Assembly: GCA_012927595.1 (NCBI GenBank)
Contig: JABBOW010000031.1
Span: forward strand, 1 to 38,935
DNA length: 38,935 nucleotides
From: Cellulomonas sp.
GTDB lineage: Bacteria > Actinomycetota > Actinomycetes > Actinomycetales > Cellulomonadaceae
Direction of reading: 5' to 3'
Shown here: positions 25,483-33,663 of the stretch, one piece after another
How the letters are laid out: each line of letters starts with the position of its first letter
Numbering within the stretch: position 1 is the stretch's first letter
Notes under the pieces: model-generated
What the model was told of the DNA's origin: nothing
Databases searched by the model: none
Seen by the model: only the letters and a program-made list of their open reading frames with translations
Made by a program: the position numbers and the translations under genes

Positions 25483-26913
25483 TCAGGGCGCCGTCGTTCC
25501 CGAGGGGGGCCGCACGGCCGCCATGGACGCCGGGAGTACCAGGAGAGACAGCAGCCCGCCGGCCGCCAGCAGTCCTGCGCAGATGAGCATCGCCGCTCGG
25601 TGCGCAGGGGCGAGGGTCGAGGCGTCGGTCAGCTGGGCGCCGACCCCGGCGACGAGCGGCAGGACGGCGACAGCGAGAAGACCGGCGATCCGGGCCACGG
25701 CGTTGTTGACGCCGCTCGCCGTTCCGGCGAGGTGGTCGGGAGCAGCCGACAGCGCCACGGAGGTCAGCGGTGCGACCGTGAGCGCGAGCCCGAGACCGAG
25801 CCCGACCACGCCGGGCAGGACAGCCGACACGTACGGCGCGTGGGGGCCGAGTCGAGCGAGCACAGCGACGCTTCCCGCGCACACGAGCGGACCGACCGTC
25901 ATGGGCAGACGTGGGCCGATCCGTGTCCCCAGGCCGCCGGCGCGCGAGGACAGGACGAGCAGGAGAAGCGTCACAGGCAGCGGCGCGACCCCGGCAGCGA
26001 GCGGCGAGTACCCGCAGACCACCTGGAGCGTGACGACGAGGAAGAAGAAGACGCCGGACAACGCGGCGTAGACCAGGAACGTCGCGCCATTGACGGCGCT
26101 GAAGGACCGCCAACGGAAGAGCCGGAGCGGGAGCATCGGGTACCGCGTGCGGGCCTCCACCGCGAGGAACCCGACGACCGCGGCGGCCCCCACGACGAGA
26201 GGCACGACGACTGCCGGGTCGCTCACACCGTGCGTCGGCCATGCGGTGAACGCCGTGGTCAGCCCGGCGAGCCCCACCGCACCCAGGGTCGTGCCGACGA
26301 TGTCGAGGTGCGGAGCTGCGTCGGCGTCGGCGGACTCCGGGACGTGACGCAGTGCGGCGGCGACGACGACGGCCAGGGGGACGTTGACCCAGAACACCCA
26401 CCGCCAGCTCGCGACCTGCACGAGCCACCCACCGATGAACGGTGCGAGCGTTCCGGCGATGCCTCCGAGTCCTGACCACGCGCCGATCGCCCGCCCCCGG
26501 TCATCGGGACCGAACGACGCCTGGATGATCGCGAGAGAACCCGGCGTCAGCAGCGCACCGCCGACGCCCTGGAGCGCGCGCGCCGCGATCAGCGTTCGGA
26601 TGTCCGGTGCGAAGCCGCAGAGCAGGGACGCGAGCGCGAACCAGACGACGCCGACCCGGAACACGCGGCGCCTGCCGACCCGGTCGCCGAGCGACCCCCC
26701 GAGCAGCAGGAACGCCGCCAGGGTCAGCGCGTACCCGTTGACCGTCCACTGCAGAGACGCGGTGCCCGCGTGCAGCTCGCGGCCGATGACCGGCAACGCG
26801 ATCGTCACGACTGTCCCGTCGATGAGGGCCAGCGCGGACCCGAGCACCGTGGCGAACAGGACCCAGCGACCTTGCGGGGTCCCGAAGACCAGCCCGCCGT
26901 CCGTCTCGGCCAT
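25483..26913 (-). CDS. MFS transporter, DHA2 (14-helix) drug-exporter type
   Basis: A 476-residue integral membrane protein with about 14 hydrophobic segments. DHA2 signs are SALALIDGTVVTIALPVI in helix 1, motif A as GGSLGDRVGRRRVFRVG near residue 70, and WRWVFWVNVPLA near 165. Proton-driven export of small toxic compounds is the usual role, but the substrate is unknown and no regulator gene is adjacent. The ATG at 26913 puts helix 1 near the N-terminus; a longer frame upstream is low-complexity and unlikely to be translated. It is divergent from the universal stress gene, which starts 144 bases away. Confidence 0.87.
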   Translation of the reverse strand: MAETDGGLVFGTPQGRWVLFATVLGSALALIDGTVVTIALPVIGRELHAGTASLQWTVNGYALTLAAFLLLGGSLGDRVGRRRVFRVGVVWFALASLLCGFAPDIRTLIAARALQGVGGALLTPGSLAIIQASFGPDDRGRAIGAWSGLGGIAGTLAPFIGGWLVQVASWRWVFWVNVPLAVVVAAALRHVPESADADAAPHLDIVGTTLGAVGLAGLTTAFTAWPTHGVSDPAVVVPLVVGAAAVVGFLAVEARTRYPMLPLRLFRWRSFSAVNGATFLVYAALSGVFFFLVVTLQVVCGYSPLAAGVAPLPVTLLLLVLSSRAGGLGTRIGPRLPMTVGPLVCAGSVAVLARLGPHAPYVSAVLPGVVGLGLGLALTVAPLTSVALSAAPDHLAGTASGVNNAVARIAGLLAVAVLPLVAGVGAQLTDASTLAPAHRAAMLICAGLLAAGGLLSLLVLPASMAAVRPPSGTTAP

Positions 26914-27056
26914 GGCGCCACCCTGCGCTGCCCCGCAGCAGACCGCAACAGTGACCCGCTGGCGCCACGCCCGAGGGTGGACCGGAGCGAACAGGCGGCA
27001 CCGGCAGCCCTGCGGGACGATCATCGGACAGCACGGTGGCGTCGAAGGAGATGGCG

Positions 27057-27959
27057 ATGAGCAAGACGGTGGTCGTGGGGTATGACGACTCGGCGGAATC
27101 CGCGGCGGCCGTTCGGTGGGCGGCTGGAGAGGCGGCTCGGTTCGGTGCCTCGCTGCAGGTTGTCCACGTGTGGGGGTTCGCGGGAGAGCCGCACGGCGGC
27201 GCCGGCACGTCGCGGCTCGGCGAGCAGGTGATGGCAGCTGTCCAGGGGGTCGCCGACGCGGGTGCGGACATCGCGCGGGACACGGCACCCGACGTCGAGG
27301 TCAGTGCGATCGTGCGCCACGGACCGGTGGCGCAGGTGCTCGTCGACCTCTCGCGCGACGCGCTGCTCGTCGTCGTGGGTCGACGGGGGAGCGGGCAGGT
27401 CGCCGGCGGGCTGCTCGGTTCCGTGGCCCACGCCGTCCTGCACCTTGCACACTGTCCCGTCGTCGTCGTCCCGGCTGTGGACGCCGGGTCGATTCCGGGT
27501 GTGGGCTCCGACGAGGTCGTGGCCGGGTTCGACGGGTCGGCCAGCGCCTACCAGACGCTCGATGCCGCGGCGGCGGCCGCGCGGGTGCGGGGCGGCGGAG
27601 TCCGGGTCCTGACCGCGTGGTCGCCGGCGAGCGAGACCCGGTCGACGACGTACTGGGCCGTGGCTTATCCCGACGCGAGCCCCGGCGAGGTCGCGCTCGA
27701 GCGTGCGGAGCGCGCGCAGGCCGAGGCCCGCGAATGGTGGCAGACCCGGCACGCCGACGTGCCGGTCGAGTGGGAGCTGCCGATCGGACGCCCGGTCGAC
27801 GCGCTGGTCAAGGCGTCGGTCGACGCGGGGCTCGTCGTCGTCGGCGCTCGGGGGCGCGGCGGCCTCGCGAGCCTCTTGCTCGGCTCCGTGAGCCGCGCCG
27901 TGGTGCACGGGGCGCATGGGCCGGTCGAGGTGACGAGGAGCGAACCGGCGACGGTGTAG
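27057..27959 (+). CDS. Tandem-domain universal stress protein
   Basis: A 300-residue protein with two Usp domains in tandem. Domain 1 (about residues 1-145) starts KTVVVGYDDSAESAAAV and has the ATP-binding loop VVVGRRGSGQ with GGLLGSVA. Domain 2 (about 150-300) starts EVVAGFDGSASAYQTL and has VVVGARGRGG with LLGSVSRAV. Both glycine motifs look intact, so ATP binding is likely. Such proteins mark stress, stationary phase or hypoxia in actinobacteria. The ATG at 27057 has GAAGGAG 7-8 bases upstream; an ATG six bases earlier sits too close to it. Followed by gene debris on the other strand. Confidence 0.9.
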   Translation: MSKTVVVGYDDSAESAAAVRWAAGEAARFGASLQVVHVWGFAGEPHGGAGTSRLGEQVMAAVQGVADAGADIARDTAPDVEVSAIVRHGPVAQVLVDLSRDALLVVVGRRGSGQVAGGLLGSVAHAVLHLAHCPVVVVPAVDAGSIPGVGSDEVVAGFDGSASAYQTLDAAAAAARVRGGGVRVLTAWSPASETRSTTYWAVAYPDASPGEVALERAERAQAEAREWWQTRHADVPVEWELPIGRPVDALVKASVDAGLVVVGARGRGGLASLLLGSVSRAVVHGAHGPVEVTRSEPATV

Positions 27960-28034
27960 CGGCCGCGGCGGCCGGGCCGATCACGCTGGTGGGCCGGGTT
28001 GTCCGGTGGCTCCGCCCGACTCGTCCCGGCGGCA

Positions 28035-28492
28035 ACGCTGGGTCAGGCGGAGGTTCGGCAGCGGGGGCACGCGATGCGCTCGTCGCCGTGGCCCAGTACG
28101 TGCCTCTAGCAGTCGGTTCCGTCGTCCTCCCGGTCCCGACGTGCCTGGACGATCTAGTCGTGGCTGCGTTCGACGAAGTTCCACCACCTGATGAGGTCGT
28201 CCGCACACGGCTCACCGCCGATCAGGAGCACGCGCCCTCCGCCGGGGCTCGCTGTCGCGAGGCGGTCCCGACCGGCCCCCAGGTACAGCAGCGGGCCAGC
28301 TCCAAGCTCGGTGCCGTCCACCGTGACAGTGCCCCCGAGGATCAGCACCGCGTGCTCGAGACGGGGGTCCAGCGGCAGCGTCGTCCTGCTCCCGGCGTCG
28401 ACCACGATGTCGGCCCCGACGGTGCACACGCGCGCAGGCGAGGTTCGCCCTCCGAGCTCGCCGACGAGCACCGTCGCCGCGATGCCGCGAGG
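28035..28492 (-). pseudogene. Remnant of a pirin C-terminal domain with stops and a frameshift
   Basis: The region encodes the second cupin half of a pirin. It reads VLVGELGGRTSPA, then LDPRLEHAVLILGGTV, LLYLGAGRDRL and LLIGGEPCADDLIRWWNFVERSHD, followed by TAG at 28154-28156 where most pirins have Glu. Downstream the same frame still reads like the pirin tail (IVQARRD), meets a second TAG at 28106-28108, and then GHGDERI. After a one-base shift near 28070-28075 the tail continues VPPLPNLRLTQR, matching the usual pirin ending. The first 170 or so residues, with the metal-binding cupin, are absent. Upstream it is joined in frame to a GH74 fragment. A 116-residue ORF (28154-28504) remains open but is very probably non-functional. 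Confidence 0.72.
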
Positions 28493-28858
28493 CGACTGGG
28501 TCATCCGGCCGAGCTTGGGGCTCGGTCCAGGTTCGGCTGCGGCATTCCCGAACGTCAGCCACGGGGCGCCGGCGATGTCGAGGTTGCACTTGAGCGTTCG
28601 GCTCGGGTAGCCACTCCAGGGTCAGATCCGGCTCCAGGTGGCGCCGCGGTCCGTGCTGCGGAAGATGATGACGCCGGGCCACCAGGAAACCTGCGTGGTC
28701 ACCATGATCGTGCTCGGGTTCTGCCGGTCGATCGTCAGGCCGCTGCACCCGGAGTAGTCGTCCGTGCTCGACGACGGGATCGGGCTGATCTGCGTCCAGA
28801 CGCCGGTGGCCGTGTCGAGGCGCCACACGTCGCCTCTGGCCCCGTCGTACGGGGCTGA
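28493..28858 (-). pseudogene. Fragment of a GH74 xyloglucanase gene with an in-frame stop
   Basis: About 120 codons resemble the N-terminal beta-propeller of GH74 xyloglucanases: GDVWRLDTATGVWTQISP, DDYSGCSGLTIDRQNP, SWWPGVIIFRSTDRGATW, then TGA at 28622-28624 where the family has Trp. The same frame continues SGYPSRTLKCNLDIAGAPW and LTFGN, up to SPKLGRMTQS. Family positions that usually carry Tyr or Asp are changed (SGCSG, WWPG, LKCNL), consistent with neutral decay. Both ends of the normal gene of more than 700 codons are missing. The identification is from recognition of family motifs, not from an alignment. It abuts the pirin remnant in the same frame. Confidence 0.72.
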
Positions 28859-29079
28859 CGTCCGCCGCACGCCTTCATGGGAACGCTGAGATGACATCGC
28901 GGACCGGGGCATATCGGACCGGTGGCAGGGATCGACCGTATCGATGTGCTTCGAGTGACTCGAGGGTGCGAATCGTTGAGTCGATGGCGCGCGGACGCTC
29001 CTGCCGCGGCGCCGGTCGCAGCTTTCCAGATCGCCCCGAACGCGTGCGCCAGGAGCATCCACGGAGTAGAACCAGTGGC

Positions 29080-29310
29080 ATGAGTCGCAGAACCGGTGGC
29101 ACGCGTCGTGGGCGCGCGGACCTGACCTCGGACCCGGCCGCCGAGCACCTCGCGGACCGCACACCGTCGGACGATGAGGTGCGCGCCGCGGACGCCCGAG
29201 CCGGCGGCAACGCGTCGCAGGCCCCGCGTTCGTTGCTCGGCGTCGAGCTCGAACCGGACGACGAGGCGATCGCGAGCAGCGAGGAGTGGGACGACCCCGA
29301 GCGGCTGTGA
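29080..29310 (+). CDS. Small acidic protein of unknown function
   Basis: A 76-residue protein with a basic N-terminus (MSRRTGGTRRGR) and a strongly acidic remainder (LGVELEPDDEAIASSEEW), probably disordered. I do not recognise a named family. Codon use is normal for a coding frame, and the ORF ends five bases before the convergent phosphatase gene. The ATG at 29080 has GGAG about 13 bases upstream, a little far. A longer frame back to 28891 exists but runs through the debris region. Direct sequence repetition around the start (ACCAGTGGCA and ACCGGTGGCA) is noted. Confidence 0.5.
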   Translation: MSRRTGGTRRGRADLTSDPAAEHLADRTPSDDEVRAADARAGGNASQAPRSLLGVELEPDDEAIASSEEWDDPERL

Positions 29311-29315
29311 CGCCT

Positions 29316-30449
29316 CTACTCGAGGCCGACCCCGTGGGCCGTCCACTCGCGCAGGAGGGCCGCCCCGTCCGCACCCTGCAGCAGCGGGACGTCCGCGCCG
29401 CGGGTTCGAGCCTTTGCGCTCGCTGTCCCGGTCGCGGGAGCCGGTGCGCCGTGGGCGAGCACCTGTTCGGTGCCCGACAGCTGACGGATCGCCACGGCCA
29501 GCACGCGCTCGGGATGCTCTTGCACGACCTCCGCATAGATCTGCGGATCGCGCTGTCCGTCGTCGCCCACGAGGACCCACCGGATGCCGGGCAGCTCGGT
29601 GAGCAGGCGGCGCAGCGCAGCACGCTTGTGCTCGGCCCCGCTGCGGAACCAGCCGGAGTTCGTCGGTCCCCAGTCCGTGAGCAGCAGCGGCCCGGTCGGG
29701 TAGCGGTGCCGTAGCAGGAACCTGCCGATCGCCGGTGCCGCGTTCCACGCGCCCGTCGAGACGTACATCACCGGGACGTCACCGTGCGCCCCGAACGCCC
29801 GGCGGTAGAAGTCAGCCATTCCGGGGACGGGCTCCCGAGCGGTGTCGTTCCGGACGAACGTGTTCCAGGCCGCGATGAACGGCCGGGGGAGCCGGGTGAT
29901 CATCACGGTGTCGTCGATGTCGCTCACGACCCCGAACCGCGCGTCGGGACCGATGACGACCACGGGAACCGTCGCCTTCCGCCCGCCGAAGGTCACCAGC
30001 TCGACGTCGTGCCAGCCCGGGGTGAGACCAGAGCTGATGACGCTGTCGACGAATCCGGCCCGGTCGGCGACCAGCTCGCGCCGGGTGCCATCGACCACCG
30101 CGTGCACACGCGCGAACGGCAGCGGGACGACGGCGAAGCTGCGCCAGCCGCGCAGTGCCGTGACCGGTCGCGCTGAGCCGCCCGTCGAATGCGCGCCAGC
30201 TCCAGGCAGGTCGTCGTCTCTCACGCCTGGGCCCGCGAGGACGACGCGGCCGAGCACCCGGACCCAGCCGGGCGCGCCGTAGCCCACGTACGCTTCGACC
30301 CGCGCCGTCCACCCGCGGTGCTGCAAGAACGCCGCGAGCCACGAGTCGAACGCGTACTCGAGCCGGGCCGCCCGGTGTGGCCGGCTCGACGTCGCGTCCG
30401 AGGTCACGGCTCGCGGGGTCGAGCCGGCGCCGTCAGCGCTGGGAATCAC
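29316..30449 (-). CDS. App1-family phosphatase domain protein (DUF2183)
   Basis: A 377-residue protein of the App1/DUF2183 family, HAD-fold phosphatases related to yeast phosphatidate phosphatase App1. The catalytic motif GVVSDIDDTVMI is near residue 172, with the two Asp of the DxD-type HAD site. Later motifs are VMYVSTGAWNAAP, and WVLVGDDGQRDPQIYAEVV which holds the acidic motif of HAD enzymes. The first 150 residues form a separate beta-rich domain (RVEAYVGYGAPGWVRVLGR). The GTG at 30449 overlaps the end of dps by 17 bases, implying co-transcription; a later GTG near residue 14 is also possible. Substrate in bacteria is unknown. Confidence 0.82.
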   Translation of the reverse strand: MIPSADGAGSTPRAVTSDATSSRPHRAARLEYAFDSWLAAFLQHRGWTARVEAYVGYGAPGWVRVLGRVVLAGPGVRDDDLPGAGAHSTGGSARPVTALRGWRSFAVVPLPFARVHAVVDGTRRELVADRAGFVDSVISSGLTPGWHDVELVTFGGRKATVPVVVIGPDARFGVVSDIDDTVMITRLPRPFIAAWNTFVRNDTAREPVPGMADFYRRAFGAHGDVPVMYVSTGAWNAAPAIGRFLLRHRYPTGPLLLTDWGPTNSGWFRSGAEHKRAALRRLLTELPGIRWVLVGDDGQRDPQIYAEVVQEHPERVLAVAIRQLSGTEQVLAHGAPAPATGTASAKARTRGADVPLLQGADGAALLREWTAHGVGLE

Positions 30450-31017
30450 CCTTCGCTGCCGACCCCGCCTTCCGGGCGGCCTGCTTCTCGGTCGTCGCGC
30501 CTGCAGTGCTCAGGGCGCCGCCGGCCGACTCGAGGTGTGCGCGGACGAACCAGTGGAAGAGCTCGAGCTGGTGGAGATGGCCGATCAGCAGGTCGTTGGT
30601 GACGATGTCGAGCTTTTCGACGTCGTCCGCTGCCGTCCGGTGAGCCTCGATGACGTTCCGATAGACCTCGTCGAGCGCCCCGAGGTGCTCGATGGCGGTC
30701 GCCCGCCCGATCGAGTAGTCGTCCCACGTGCGCTCGGCGACGAGAGCACCCGGCGTCCCGACCGGCGCCACGCCGAGCGTGGCGATGCGCTCAGCGATCT
30801 CGTCGACCATCAGGCGGACCGCGTCGACCTGCGGGTCGAGCATCGTGTGGACGGCGATGAAATAGGGGCCCACGACGTTCCAGTGGATGTGTTTCAGGGT
30901 GAGCGCGAGGTCGTTGAGCGAGTCCAGACGGGTCTGCAGGACGGCGGCCACCTTCGCTCCGTCCTCGAGGGTCAGCGAGGGGACGGTGTACTGGGGCAGC
31001 TCGGTGCGGCGGGCCAT
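30433..31017 (-). CDS. dps: Dps-family DNA-binding ferritin-like protein
   Basis: A 194-residue Dps protein, which stores iron, uses peroxide and protects DNA. The ferroxidase site is visible as LTLKHIHWNVVGPYFIAVH and MLDPQVDAVRLMVDEIAERI (residues 35-75). A basic, Ala/Lys-rich tail (TTEKQAARKAGSAAKG) extends beyond the four-helix core and probably contacts DNA, as in mycobacterial Dps. The ATG at 31017 follows GGAGG at a good distance. It overlaps the start of the App1-type phosphatase gene by 17 bases. Confidence 0.93.
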   Translation of the reverse strand: MARRTELPQYTVPSLTLEDGAKVAAVLQTRLDSLNDLALTLKHIHWNVVGPYFIAVHTMLDPQVDAVRLMVDEIAERIATLGVAPVGTPGALVAERTWDDYSIGRATAIEHLGALDEVYRNVIEAHRTAADDVEKLDIVTNDLLIGHLHQLELFHWFVRAHLESAGGALSTAGATTEKQAARKAGSAAKGDSQR

Positions 31018-31444
31018 GTTGGTGCCTCCTACGATCGGTCGGACGGCGCCGGCTCGGCGTCGTACAGACCTACGTTGCCGCACTGCGGACGGGCACGCAT
31101 CCGGAGCGGGCCGACCCGACGGGCCGCCACAAGGCGTCGTCGCATCCTCGACAGTCGTGACCACGGGTCCGCCGACCCCGAGAGTGGTCGCGGTGATGAT
31201 CGGTGAGGATCACCAGCAGCCAGCCGTTCGCGAGCCACTCCCAGCCCGCCAGCGGGGTGATCACCTCGGTCCACCTCGTGAGCGTGCCGAGCACGAGCAC
31301 GCGCAAGGGCACGGAGGCGTTCAACCCGGCCGCTGTCGCGTGACCGGTCCCGGTCCGGATCTCGAGCATGCTGGCGATCGCTGCATCCCTGACGTAGCGG
31401 TGACACTCGATCGGTCGGCGGCCCGCGAGGCCCGACAGCGGAGC
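31018..31444. other. 427-base region with no supported gene, containing a weak hydrophobic ORF
   Basis: The stretch lies between the dps start and the end of the LigD-Pol gene. On the minus strand an ORF at 31070-31369 reads PLRVLVLGTLTRWTEVITP followed by a second weakly hydrophobic segment (EWLANGWLLVILT), then becomes Arg/His-rich nonsense-like sequence. It could be the end of a lost membrane protein or chance. The dps promoter should lie here, but no convincing -35/-10 pair was found. Confidence 0.3.
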
Positions 31445-32326
31445 TCAGCGCAGGAGGTCGCCGGCGTCGTCGAGCCGGCGCAGCACCTCGGCCGGAGACA
31501 GCTGGGCGAGCGCGGGGCCGAGCTCGTCCCAGTCGCGGGGCGCTGCGACGGCCGGCTGCTCCCGGCCGCGCCGCGAGGGCGGGGTGATGGTCGTCTTGGC
31601 CGGGTGGTTCTGGGACCAGTCCAGCAGAACCTTGCCGCCACGCAGGTCCTTGCGCTGCAGCGCGACGAGGACTTCGGGGTGACGGCCGGCGAGCTCGTAG
31701 GCGAGCGCGCGGGCGTAGGCACGGACTTCCATGGCCGTGCTCGTACCGGGCAGGGGGGCGTACAGCTGCAGCCCCTTGCTGCCTGACGTCACCGGGACGG
31801 TCTCCAGCCCGTCCTCGCGCAACCGGTCGGCGACGAGGCGCGCGGCGCTCGCACACTCAGGCAGCCCCGCCGGAGCGCCGGGGTCGAGGTCGATCACGAG
31901 TCGATCCGGGTTGTGGACCGTCCCGTCCCGGTCGACCCGCCACTGCGGCGTGTGGAGCTCGAGCGCGCCCTGGTTCGCTGCCCACACGAGCGACGGCAGG
32001 TCGTCGAGGAACGGGAAGGTCACGTCCTTGCCCTCGTCCGGGACACCGGGGGCCGCGTGCATCGTCAGACGACGCACCCACTCAGGTGATCCGGCAGGCA
32101 TGTTCTTCTCGAAGAACCGTTGGCCGTCGAGGCCCTCGGGGAACCGGATCCGCGTCACGGGACGGTTGTGGAGCTGGTGCAGGAGCGCGGGGGAGACACG
32201 CGTGACGTAGTCGATGACCTCGGCCTTGGTCATCCCGTTCGACGGGTACATCACACGATCGAGGTGGCTGAGGCGGACCTCGCGGTCGCCGATCGTGACG
32301 AGCTGGGCGTCTTCCTTCGGGTTCAT
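31445..32326 (-). CDS. LigD-type polymerase domain protein (NHEJ primase-polymerase)
   Basis: A 293-residue stand-alone polymerase domain of the archaeo-eukaryotic primase fold, related to the polymerase part of LigD used in non-homologous end joining with Ku. Motifs include VRLSHLDRVMYP at the start, FFEKNMPAGSPEW, the catalytic acidic LVIDLDPGAP near residue 150, VTSGSKGLQLY near 190, and LLDWSQNHPAKTTITP near 240. No ligase or nuclease domain and no Ku gene is present in the window, so the partners must lie elsewhere. The ATG at 32326 has AAGGAGG, an excellent ribosome-binding site. Divergent from the broken PHP gene. Confidence 0.9.
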   Translation of the reverse strand: MNPKEDAQLVTIGDREVRLSHLDRVMYPSNGMTKAEVIDYVTRVSPALLHQLHNRPVTRIRFPEGLDGQRFFEKNMPAGSPEWVRRLTMHAAPGVPDEGKDVTFPFLDDLPSLVWAANQGALELHTPQWRVDRDGTVHNPDRLVIDLDPGAPAGLPECASAARLVADRLREDGLETVPVTSGSKGLQLYAPLPGTSTAMEVRAYARALAYELAGRHPEVLVALQRKDLRGGKVLLDWSQNHPAKTTITPPSRRGREQPAVAAPRDWDELGPALAQLSPAEVLRRLDDAGDLLR

Positions 32327-32453
32327 GGGTCCTCCTTGGTCGCGCACAGGCCCGTGACGTGCTTGCGAGAGGGCACCGTCACCGGTCCATCCTGCCCAGA
32401 GAGTCAAGGTTCGTCGCGCGCTGGGCGGGGTGCTCGCGAGGAGGTGGTCGTCG

Positions 32454-33198
32454 GTGCAGGATCGGGACGGTCCAGACGGCACGCGCGGTCAGGACGACCG
32501 GGCGACGCCCTCAGCCACCCAGGCCGCGCTCGGGGTGCTGCGCCGAGTGGCGTTCCTGCTCGAGCGCGCGCAGGCCGACGAGCACCGCAGCGCGGCCTTT
32601 CGTGGAGCGGTGCGCGTCGTCGCCGATCTGCCCGCAGGTGAGCTGATGGCCCGCGTGGCGGCACGGGCACTCACCGACCTGCCGGGCATCGGCGCGAACC
32701 GCCGAGGTGGACATCCTCGACGACGGCTCCCTCGACCAGGACGACGCGCTCCTCGACAAGCTCGACGTCGTCGTCGCCTCGATGCACTCGAAGCTGCGCA
32801 TGGATCGCACCGCGATGACACGGCGGTTGATCGCCGCTGTGTCCAACCCGCGGGTCGACGTGCTCGGCCACTGCACCGGACGGCAGATCACCGGCAAGCA
32901 GCGGCCGCCCAGCGAGTTCGACGCAGCTGCGGTCTTCGAGGCGTGCGCCGAGCACGGCACCGCGGTCGAGATCAACTCACGGCCGGACCGGCTCGATCCG
33001 CCGCACGCCTTGCTCGAGGTGGCCATCGCGGCCGGCTGCGTGTTCTCTGTCGACTCGGACGCGCACGCGCCGGGCCAGCTCGACTGGCAGGTCGCGGGGT
33101 GCGCCCGCGCCGCCGCGCACGGCCTCACAGCCCATCGCGTGGCCGATGCGTGGCCGGTCGACCAGCCGCTCGACTGGACCCGCACCAGCCTGACATGA
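32454..33198 (+). pseudogene. Broken PHP-domain protein with HhH N-terminus: internal deletion and frameshift
   Basis: Two pieces of one gene are visible. The first (from GTG 32454, with GAGGAGG upstream) encodes the helix-hairpin-helix part: RVAFLLERAQADEHR, VADLPAGELMARV, LTDLPGIGAN. The second, in another frame from about 32701, encodes the C-terminal half of the PHP domain: EVDILDDGSLDQDD, VVASMHSKLRM, VDVLGHCTGR, VEINSRP and DSDAHAPGQLDW, ending at 33198. The intervening hundred or more residues, including the first PHP His motif (usually HTHSxxS), are missing. Intact relatives have about 340 residues by my recollection. The second piece has a GTG at 32707 but no ribosome-binding site. 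Loss of metal ligands makes activity unlikely. Confidence 0.75.
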
Positions 33199-33204
33199 CC
33201 GCAA

Positions 33205-33224
33205 TTGCGCGTGGCGATGCGCAA
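33205..33224. repeat. Inverted repeat TTGCGC-N8-GCGCAA upstream of the HU gene
   Basis: Perfect 6-bp arms, just after the end of the broken PHP gene and 147 bases before the HU start. It could be an operator for HU or a weak terminator for the remnant; no T-run follows. Confidence 0.3.
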
Positions 33225-33370
33225 ACACGGCCCTGCGGAGGTTAGTGTCGTCCGCGACGGACCGGGTACACGGGCGCGCCGACTGGGCGCCTGGGCCAGC
33301 GTTGCTATCCGTCACCCGTCCGGGCCGGTCGTCCGGGCACGTTCGAACCGACCAACTAGGAGTACATCCC

Positions 33371-33655
33371 GTGAGCGTGAACCGCACCGAGCTCGTCCAG
33401 GCCATCGCTGCCAAGGCGGGCCTGACCAACACCGCCGCTGACGCGGCTCTGAAGGCCTTCCAGGAGGTTCTGGTCGAGCAGCTCTCCGCTGGCGAGAGCG
33501 TCACCATCCCCGGCCTGCTCGCGATCTCCCGCGCCGAGCGGTCCGCCCGCACCGGCATCAACCCGCAGACCGGCGAGAAGCTGGAGATCCCCGCGGGCTT
33601 CCGCGTCAAGCTCTCCGCGGGCAGCGCGCTCAAGCGCGCCGTCGCCGCCAAGTAG
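33371..33655 (+). CDS. hup: HU-family nucleoid DNA-binding protein
   Basis: A 94-residue HU protein that bends and compacts DNA as a dimer. The sequence has the N-terminal helices (NRTELVQAIAAKAGLT), the core VTIPGLLAISRAERSARTG with the flexible DNA-binding arm, and PQTGEKLEIPAGFRVK. It lacks the long Lys/Ala-rich tail of mycobacterial and streptomycete HupB/HupS, so it is the short form. The GTG at 33371 has TAGGAG upstream and gives the standard N-terminus. Confidence 0.95.
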   Translation: MSVNRTELVQAIAAKAGLTNTAADAALKAFQEVLVEQLSAGESVTIPGLLAISRAERSARTGINPQTGEKLEIPAGFRVKLSAGSALKRAVAAK

Positions 33656-33663
33656 CGCGCCGA

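Noticed and set aside
23944-26475. An 843-codon plus-strand frame opposite treX, the oxidoreductase and the MFS gene
   Set aside because: Composition is Arg/Gly/His-rich with no domain, and it spans three minus-strand genes with clear motifs.
28154-28504. A functional 116-residue cupin protein
   Set aside because: It covers only part of the pirin C-terminal domain, its ATG lies inside GH74-derived sequence, and pirin sequence continues past its stop in the same and then another frame.
27116-28858. A 580-codon plus-strand frame through the universal stress gene and debris
   Set aside because: It is an offset frame of the Usp gene and antisense to the pirin and GH74 remnants; no homology is visible.
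32707-33198. A separate 163-codon PHP-like gene starting at GTG 32707
   Set aside because: No ribosome-binding site, starts in the middle of the PHP fold and lacks the first metal-binding His motif. Better read as the second half of a broken gene.
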